A stretch of 23,673 nt of DNA, taken from the NCBI GenBank assembly GCA_009774895.1, contig VSOO01000004.1, positions 1 to 23,673 of the forward strand. The letters are read 5' to 3'. This stretch comes from Alistipes sp. (GTDB lineage: Bacteria > Bacteroidota > Bacteroidia > Bacteroidales > Rikenellaceae). Of the stretch, positions 19,263-23,673 are shown in pieces. The notes under the pieces are model-generated. The model made no database searches, was not told the origin of the DNA, and worked only from the letters and a program-made list of their open reading frames with translations. Position 1 is the stretch's first letter, and each line of letters starts with the position of its first letter. The position numbers were made by a program, and so were the translations under genes.

Positions 19263-19550
19263 GTTTTCGAAGAACCCGTCACGGGGCCGGGGCAGTTCAG
19301 GCTGCGGGCGAGGTGAGAAAACAACGGCGCAGGCCGGCGTTTGCGTCCGACCGGGGGCAGAGCAAAAGCTGTTCGGGCTCCGGTCGATGTGAACAATAGG
19401 GGCGAAGCCGGTGTTTTCGTCAGGCCGGGTGCAGGGTTGAAACTGTTTTCGCACGAGGTGAGAAAACAACGGCGTGAACCGGTGTTTTCGTCGGGCCGGG
19501 TGCAGGTTCGATGCTGTGTTTGTCGGGCCGGGTGCTGTGCATGGCCGACG
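19263..19550. repeat. About four degenerate tandem copies of a 70-74-bp repeat
   Basis: Units begin near 19263, 19337, 19411 and 19481. Each opens with GTGTTTTCGTC or a variant, continues GGCCGGGTGCAGG, then a variable middle with CTGTT. Units 1-3 close with GAGGTGAGAAAACAACGGCG (exact at 19310-19329 and 19455-19474, diverged at 19386-19404) and a CCG. The fourth copy diverges and holds a partial extra GTCGGGCCGGGTGC (about 19522-19535). At the junction near 19480, GAAAACA (19462-19468) and TGTTTTC (19483-19489) are inverted and can form a hairpin. Spacing and lack of an exact repeat/spacer plan rule out CRISPR. I do not recognise the family. Confidence 0.75.
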
Positions 19551-19985
19551 GCCTTGTGCGGGTGAGAAAATGTCGGTAAGGAAGTAAACGAAGGTTCTGC
19601 TTCGAGGGTGCATGAGCCCGTGTGCGACGTCCGAGGACGGTCGTGCGGAGAAGCCGAGCCCGATACGGGTGCGATGCCGATTACCGAAGTCGCAATGTCG
19701 GGGAAAGTGCCGCCGCAAGCGGTAACTTCCCGGCGGCGTGGCCTCGGGAAAAGCGGAGCGCTGACTGCAAAGTTCCCGGATCGGAAGATGCGGAGGCGGA
19801 CGGAGTGCCGGAAGGCGCGACGTCGGTCCCCGGTCGGAACGGACGGTGCCGCATGCCTTTCGGGCGCGGCGGCCGGACGTACGGCGGCATCCTCGGAGTC
19901 CGTCCGGCGGATTTGCAGGGATTGTGTCGGCTGCTTGAGGTATGCTGGCATTATCCGTTTCCGGGAGGAGCGCAAAAAAGAGCCG
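19551..19985. other. GC-rich, hairpin-rich non-coding stretch
   Basis: No gene supported. Stable inverted repeats include 19701-19731 (GGGAA/TTCCC, GT/AC and CCGC/GCGG around a 5-nt loop). A second, related GGGAA/TTCCC pair lies just downstream (about 19746-19782). An 8-bp stem pairs 19872-19879 with 19901-19908. No TAnnTTTG box precedes it on either strand inside the island, so independent transcription is not supported. It could be a remnant of a mobile or dispersed element. Confidence 0.5.
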
Positions 19986-20025
19986 AAAAACGGGGTAACC
20001 TTATGGTTTATCGGAAAATAATGCG

Positions 20026-20034
20026 TATATTTGC
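20026..20034 (+). promoter_or_regulatory. Promoter -7 box for the rpsH-secY transcript
   Basis: TATATTTGC matches the Bacteroidota -7 consensus and is the only such box on the plus strand of the island. The -33 position is weak (TTATGG near 20001-20006). Transcription is expected near 20040, about 130 nt upstream of rpsH. A dedicated promoter is needed because the terminator after rpsN would block read-through. Confidence 0.7.
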
Positions 20035-20042
20035 GCGCTTGT

Positions 20043-20123
20043 GCGGGTCACGTACCTGCGTTCGTGCGAGGCATATGTTGGCGCGAACGACCGGAATGTG
20101 CGGCGCAATGCACTGTGAAACAG
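20043..20123 (+). promoter_or_regulatory. Potentially structured 5' leader of rpsH
   Basis: Successive stems can form: GCGGGT (20043-20048) with ACCTGC (20054-20059); CGTTCGTGC (20059-20067) with GCGCGAACG (20081-20089), 9 bp with one G-U; GTGC (20098-20101) with GCAC (20110-20113); and CTGT (20113-20116) with ACAG (20120-20123). The first two and the last two stems each share one base. An AT-rich segment with repeated ACTTTTA/ACTTTAA follows up to the ATG. It resembles leaders used for ribosomal-protein autoregulation, but no ligand site is recognised. Confidence 0.4.
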
Positions 20124-20169
20124 GAATAAAGAAACTTTTACAACTTTAATTTTTAACTTTTAATTCATT

Positions 20170-20568
20170 ATGACAGATCCTATTTCGGATTTTCTGACCA
20201 GAATTAGAAACGCGGTGAAAGCCAACCACAAGGTGGTTGAAGCTCCCGGTTCAAAAATTAAGCAGGAGATCACCAAGATCCTCTACGAGCAGGGTTACAT
20301 CCTCGCCTACAAGTTCGATGCCGACGAGAAGGGCCATCCGACCATCAAGATCGCTCTGAAGTGGGACGCGGCAACTAAGACCAACGCCATCAAGGGCCTG
20401 AAGCGCGTGAGCCGTCCGGGTCTGCGCCAGTACGCTTCGGTCGCCGACATGCCCCGCGTGCTGAACGGTCTGGGTATCGCCATCCTCTCGACCTCGAAAG
20501 GCATCATGACCGACGCCAAGGCCCGTCGTGAGAACGTGGGCGGCGAGGTGCTGTGCTACATTTACTAA
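20170..20568 (+). CDS. rpsH: 30S ribosomal protein S8
   Basis: A 132-residue protein that binds helix 21 of 16S rRNA and organises the 30S platform. It begins MTDPISDFLTRIRNAVKANH. The C-terminal signature is SKGIMTDAKARRENVGGEVL followed by CYIY. It is the first gene of the second transcription unit, after its own promoter and leader, which makes S8 a candidate regulator of this unit (it is the spc-operon repressor in E. coli). rplF follows after 24 nt. Confidence 0.99.
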   Translation: MTDPISDFLTRIRNAVKANHKVVEAPGSKIKQEITKILYEQGYILAYKFDADEKGHPTIKIALKWDAATKTNAIKGLKRVSRPGLRQYASVADMPRVLNGLGIAILSTSKGIMTDAKARRENVGGEVLCYIY

Positions 20569-20592
20569 CGCAATCCTAAAAAACTCAACGCA

Positions 20593-21180
20593 ATGTCAAG
20601 AATTGGTAAATTACCTGTAAACCTGCCCGCCGGCGTTACCGTCACGGTAGCTCCCGACAACGTGGTTAGCGTGAAAGGGCCACTTGGGACACTGAGCCTC
20701 AAAGTAGACTCGGACATCAAAGTCGAGGTAGGCACCCACACCGACGCGCACACCGGCAACGAAATTCCCGCCGTGATCGTTACGCGTCCGACGAACCAGC
20801 CCCGCCACCGTTCGCTGCACGGTCTGTACCGTGCGCTGATCAACAACATGGTGGTCGGCGTGTCGAAGGGTTATGAGATCAAGCAGGAGCTCGTGGGCGT
20901 AGGTTTCAAAGCCGAAGTCAAGGGCAACATCCTGGAGATGAGCCTCGGTTACTCGCACGATACGTATCTGATGCTGCCCGCGGAGGTTACCGCTACGGCC
21001 GTGACGGAGAAAAAGGGCAACCCCATCGTCACGCTGAAGAGCATCGACAAGCAGCTCATCGGCCAGGTGGCCGCCAAGATCCGTTCGCTGCGCAAGCCGG
21101 AGCCGTACAAGGGCAAGGGTATCAAGTTCGTAGGCGAGCAGATCCGTCGCAAGGCAGGTAAATCAGCAGGTGCTAAATAG
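20593..21180 (+). CDS. rplF: 50S ribosomal protein L6
   Basis: A 195-residue two-domain protein near the GTPase-factor site and sarcin-ricin loop. It begins MSRIGKLPVNLPAGVTVTVA. The second domain ends with the signature PEPYKGKGIKFVGEQIRRKA and a short basic tail GKSAGAK. It is slightly longer than the 177-residue E. coli protein, consistent with loop insertions (GTHTDAHTGNEIPAV). rplR follows after 16 nt. Confidence 0.99.
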   Translation: MSRIGKLPVNLPAGVTVTVAPDNVVSVKGPLGTLSLKVDSDIKVEVGTHTDAHTGNEIPAVIVTRPTNQPRHRSLHGLYRALINNMVVGVSKGYEIKQELVGVGFKAEVKGNILEMSLGYSHDTYLMLPAEVTATAVTEKKGNPIVTLKSIDKQLIGQVAAKIRSLRKPEPYKGKGIKFVGEQIRRKAGKSAGAK

Positions 21181-21196
21181 TAAATAGTCAAGCGTT

Positions 21197-21559
21197 ATGT
21201 CATTGAATAAAATAGAGAGAAGAGAGAGGATCAAGATGCGTATCCGCAAGATCGTGAGCGGTACGACGGAGCGTCCTCGCATGACTGTATTCCGTAGCAA
21301 CAAGCAGATCTACGTACAGTTTATCGACGACCTGACCGGTGTGACGATGGCCGCCGCATCTTCCCTGGACAAGGAGGTTGCCGAAGCAGCCGCAGGCAAG
21401 AACAAGTGCGATGTGGCCGCCCTGGTGGGCAAGCTGGCCGCCGAGCGCGCCGCAGCGAAGGGTATCTCGGTCGTGTCGTTCGACCGCAACGGTTACCTTT
21501 ATCACGGAAGAGTTAAACAGTTGGCCGACGCCGCGCGTGAGGGCGGTCTTAAATTCTAA
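21197..21559 (+). CDS. rplR: 50S ribosomal protein L18
   Basis: A 120-residue 5S rRNA-binding protein of the central protuberance. The basic N-terminus ([20 protein letters not shown]) and [20 protein letters not shown] lead to the end [20 protein letters not shown] then EGGLKF, as in the family. It lies 16 nt after rplF, and rpsE follows after 5 nt. Confidence 0.99.
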   Translation: MSLNKIERRERIKMRIRKIVSGTTERPRMTVFRSNKQIYVQFIDDLTGVTMAAASSLDKEVAEAAAGKNKCDVAALVGKLAAERAAAKGISVVSFDRNGYLYHGRVKQLADAAREGGLKF

Positions 21560-21564
21560 GCGCT

Positions 21565-22083
21565 ATGTCTAATACGAACATAAAGAAAGTACGCACAAGC
21601 GACCTGGAGCTCAAGGACAGACTCGTGAGCATTCAGCGTGTTACCAAGGTAACCAAGGGCGGTCGCACATTCAGCTTCTCGGCGATCGTCGTCGTGGGTA
21701 ACGAGAACGGCGTGGTAGGCTACGGCCTGGGCAAGGCCTCGGAGGTTACCTCGGCCATCGCCAAGGGCGTGGAGGATGCCAAGAAGAACCTGGTGAAGAT
21801 TCCGGTAATCAACGGTACGATTCCCCATAAGCAGGAGTTCCGCTACGACGGTTCGCTCGTCATGATCCGCCCGGCAGCTCCCGGTACGGGTATCATCGCC
21901 GGCGGTGCCATGCGTGCCGTGCTGGAGTCGGTGGGCGTGAAGAACGTGCTTGCCAAGAGCAAGGGCTCGTCGAACCCGCACAACCTGGTGAAGGCTACGA
22001 TCGGCGCTCTGTGCGAGCTGCGCGACGCTTACAGCGTGGCACGCCTGCGCGGAATCCCGATGTCTCAGGTGTTTAACGGTTAA
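21565..22083 (+). CDS. rpsE: 30S ribosomal protein S5
   Basis: A 172-residue protein at the mRNA entry and accuracy region with S4. The N-terminal dsRBD-like motif [20 protein letters not shown] then [13 protein letters not shown] is at about 29-62. The C-terminal domain has [20 protein letters not shown] and [20 protein letters not shown]. The spectinomycin-loop region ([10 protein letters not shown]) shows no deletion. rpmD follows after 17 nt. Confidence 0.99.
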   Translation: MSNTNIKKVRTSDLELKDRLVSIQRVTKVTKGGRTFSFSAIVVVGNENGVVGYGLGKASEVTSAIAKGVEDAKKNLVKIPVINGTIPHKQEFRYDGSLVMIRPAAPGTGIIAGGAMRAVLESVGVKNVLAKSKGSSNPHNLVKATIGALCELRDAYSVARLRGIPMSQVFNG

Positions 22084-22100
22084 TTCTTTGAAAGACCACT

Positions 22101-22283
22101 ATGGCAAGATTGAAGATCACTCAGATTAAAAGCCGCATCGGCGCGACGGAGCGTCAGTGCCGCAACCTCGACGCACTGGGTCTGAAGAAGATCAACGCGA
22201 GCGTCGAGCACGACGACTCGGTCATCATCAAAGGTATGATCGCGCGCGTGAAGCACCTCGTGAAGGTCGAAGAGGTAAAATAA
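22101..22283 (+). CDS. rpmD: 50S ribosomal protein L30
   Basis: A 60-residue small 50S protein. It begins MARLKITQIKSRIGATERQC and continues RNLDALGLKKINASVEHDDS, the usual GLKKIN-type signature. L30 is absent in some bacterial lineages but present and full-length here. It sits between rpsE (17 nt) and rplO (26 nt). Confidence 0.98.
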   Translation: MARLKITQIKSRIGATERQCRNLDALGLKKINASVEHDDSVIIKGMIARVKHLVKVEEVK

Positions 22284-22309
22284 AGTCAAACACATCAAAG
22301 CAGTAAACG

Positions 22310-22756
22310 ATGGAACTCAATAATCTCAAACCCGCTCAGGGTGCCACGCACCACGACAAGCGTATCGGCCGAGGCGCCGGTTCGGGCCACGGCGGCTACG
22401 CCACCCGCGGTAACAAGGGTGCTCAGTCGCGTTCGGGCTACTCGCGCAAGTTAGGTTTCGAAGGCGGTCAGATGCCGTTGCAGCGCCGCGTGCCGAAGTT
22501 CGGTTTCACGAACCTCAAGCGCGTGGAGTTCAAGGCAATCAACCTCTCGACGCTGGAAGAGTTGGCTGCGAAGAAGTCGCTTTCCGAGGTTACGTTCGAG
22601 ACGCTCGTCTCGGCCGGCTTCGTCTCGTCGAAAGACAAGGTGAAGATCCTCGGCAACGGTGCGCTTACGCGGGCGCTGGCCGTGAAGGCCCATGCGTTCT
22701 CGAAGAGCGCCGAGGCTGCCATTACGGCCGCCGGCGGCAGCGTGGAGAAACTCTAA
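22310..22756 (+). CDS. rplO: 50S ribosomal protein L15
   Basis: A 148-residue late-assembly protein with a long basic N-terminal extension reaching into the 23S rRNA. It begins MELNNLKPAQGATHHDKRIG, then the Gly/Arg-rich RGAGSGHGGYATRGNKGAQS, and GFEGGQMPLQRRVPKFGFTN. The C-terminal domain (VKAHAFSKSAEAAITAAGGS) is complete. secY follows after 21 nt. Confidence 0.99.
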   Translation: MELNNLKPAQGATHHDKRIGRGAGSGHGGYATRGNKGAQSRSGYSRKLGFEGGQMPLQRRVPKFGFTNLKRVEFKAINLSTLEELAAKKSLSEVTFETLVSAGFVSSKDKVKILGNGALTRALAVKAHAFSKSAEAAITAAGGSVEKL

Positions 22757-22777
22757 GAATCCTAAGCGTCAAAAATT

Positions 22778-23673
22778 ATGAATCAGTATCTTGTTGTTGG
22801 CATCGTCTTTTTGGTGATTGTCGCTCTTTTGGCGGCCAACAAAAAATTGGTTGAAACGCTCAAGAACATCTATAAGATCGAGGAGCTCCGCAAGCGTGTG
22901 ATCTACACGATCGGACTGCTGCTGGTCTATCGTCTGGGCAGTTTCATTGTGATTCCGGGCATCAACCCCAACGCCCTGGGCGAGGGGTCGGCGCTTGCCA
23001 GCCAGTTGGAGGGCAACGGACTTCTGGGTCTGTTGAACGTCTTCTCGGGCGGTGCATTTGGCAACGCGGCGATTTTCGCACTCGGAGTCATGCCGTACAT
23101 CACGGCCTCGATCATCATCCAGCTTGCCGGTATGATGATTCCTGCGGTCCAGAAGCTGCAGAAAGAGGGTGAGAGCGGCCGCCGCAAGATGAATCAGTGG
23201 ACGCGTCTGCTGACCATCATCGTGCTGGTGATCCAGGGCCCCGCGTACATCGCGAACCTCTATCACCAGGTGCCCGGTGCATTCGTCTACGGCAACTCGT
23301 TCGGGTTCATCGCCTATGCGACCACGATCCTCATCGCCGGCACCATGTTCATCATGTGGCTGGGCGAGAAGATCACCGACAAGGGTATCGGCAACGGTAT
23401 TTCGCTGATTATCATGATCGGTATCGTGGCCCGTCTGCCCCACGCGCTGTTGGCCGAGGTCAATGCGCGTTTCCAGACGGCGAGCGGTAGCGCCATCATG
23501 CTGATCCTCGAACTGGCGCTGCTGTTCCTGGTCTTCATGGCGACCATAGCCCTGGTGCAGGCTGTCCGCAAGGTGCCTGTGCAGTATGCCAAGCGGATTG
23601 TCGGCAATAAGCAGTACGGCGGTGTGCGTCAGTACATCCCGCTGAAGATGAATGCCGCGAACGTGATGCCCAT
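22778..23673 (+). CDS. secY: Protein translocase subunit SecY (3' end outside the window)
   Basis: The channel subunit of the SecYEG translocon in the inner membrane. About 298 residues are visible and the frame is open at the window end. Family hallmarks are GLLLVYRLGSFIVIPGINPN (the canonical first helix), the plug region SGGAFGNAAIFALGVMPYIT with ASIIIQL, the KLQKEGESGRR loop, and WLGEKITDKGIGNGISLII. The protein starts unusually early. Residues 1-20 (MNQYLVVGIVFLVIVALLAA) form an extra hydrophobic segment before KKLVETLKNIYKIEELRKRV, where SecY proteins normally begin. The ATG at 22778 is the only ATG in position. A TTG at 22847 is an alternative. It is last in the visible ribosomal unit, 21 nt after rplO. 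Confidence 0.96.
   Translation, partial: MNQYLVVGIVFLVIVALLAANKKLVETLKNIYKIEELRKRVIYTIGLLLVYRLGSFIVIPGINPNALGEGSALASQLEGNGLLGLLNVFSGGAFGNAAIFALGVMPYITASIIIQLAGMMIPAVQKLQKEGESGRRKMNQWTRLLTIIVLVIQGPAYIANLYHQVPGAFVYGNSFGFIAYATTILIAGTMFIMWLGEKITDKGIGNGISLIIMIGIVARLPHALLAEVNARFQTASGSAIMLILELALLFLVFMATIALVQAVRKVPVQYAKRIVGNKQYGGVRQYIPLKMNAANVMP

Larger units (their letters stand above)
19210..20169. other. Gene-free island between rpsN and rpsH
   Basis: 960 bp splitting the spc cluster. In order it holds the rpsN terminator, a degenerate tandem-repeat block (19263 to about 19550), a GC-rich hairpin-rich stretch (about 19551-19985), a Bacteroidota-type promoter (20026-20034), and a structured then AT-rich leader for rpsH. 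Several open frames exist (for example a plus-strand one at 19608-20021), but their translations are Arg/Ala/Gly-rich, overlap each other in different frames, and match no family I know. I treat the region as non-coding. Confidence 0.8.

Noticed and set aside
19263..19550. CRISPR array
   Set aside because: The period is 70-74 bp with degenerate similarity across the whole unit, with no identical short repeats separated by unique spacers and no cas genes nearby.
19608..20021. A 137-codon plus-strand frame in the rpsN-rpsH island, and overlapping frames at 19119-19975 (minus) and 19622-20149 (plus)
   Set aside because: Several frames on both strands are open at once, all Arg/Ala/Gly- or Pro/Arg-rich without domains. 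The minus frames run through the tandem repeats and the terminator, and the 19622-20149 frame runs through the promoter. I see no coding bias in favour of one.
19210..20169. A known structural RNA (tmRNA, RNase P RNA, SRP RNA or tRNA) in the island
   Set aside because: I looked for characteristic conserved segments and a tRNA cloverleaf and found none. There is no internal promoter box ahead of the GC-rich part.

Overview
The window looks like a chromosomal segment of a GC-rich member of the Bacteroidota, most likely Bacteroidales. An Alistipes-like (Rikenellaceae) organism is a reasonable guess, but this is an inference and not proven here. The support is threefold. Bacteroidota-type promoter boxes (TAnnTTTG at -7, with a TTTG/TTG-like -33 box in the better cases) sit before lysE-like, leuS, rpsL and rpsH. 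Most genes have A/T-rich start contexts without a Shine-Dalgarno sequence. The str, S10 and spc ribosomal clusters are merged, with no tuf between fusA and rpsJ.

Left part (1-6010, minus strand). Reading leftward from a promoter region near 6040-6150 there is a tightly packed series: a LysE/RhtB-family exporter, cytidylate kinase (cmk), IspH of the MEP isoprenoid pathway, a 171-bp gap, an unrecognised two-helix membrane protein, an S41 C-terminal processing peptidase, a membrane sensor histidine kinase, and the start of a protein that runs off the window. Four gene pairs touch or overlap (14, 8 and 4 nt overlaps and a 6-nt gap), which suggests co-transcription and coupled translation.

Middle (6011-9480). 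leuS is transcribed leftward with its own promoter and a clear intrinsic terminator. It is divergent from the ribosomal operon. The 394-bp leuS-rpsL region holds both promoters, a very GC-rich block with a perfect 18-bp palindrome, and an AT-rich stretch.

Right part (9481-23673, plus strand). The order is rpsL-rpsG-fusA-rpsJ-rplC-rplD-rplW-rplB-rpsS-rplV-rpsC-rplP-rpmC-rpsQ-rplN-rplX-rplE-rpsN, then a 960-bp gene-free island, then rpsH-rplF-rplR-rpsE-rpmD-rplO-secY (cut by the window end). These genes encode ribosomal proteins, EF-G and the Sec translocon channel.

The unusual element is the island between rpsN and rpsH, two genes that are normally adjacent. It holds an intrinsic terminator directly after rpsN, about four degenerate tandem copies of a 70-74-bp repeat, a GC-rich stretch with several hairpins and no convincing gene, then a fresh Bacteroidota-type promoter and a roughly 130-nt potentially structured leader before rpsH. 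It appears to split one ribosomal superoperon into two transcription units. A second oddity is SecY, which carries an extra hydrophobic N-terminal segment of about 20 residues ahead of the usual family start.
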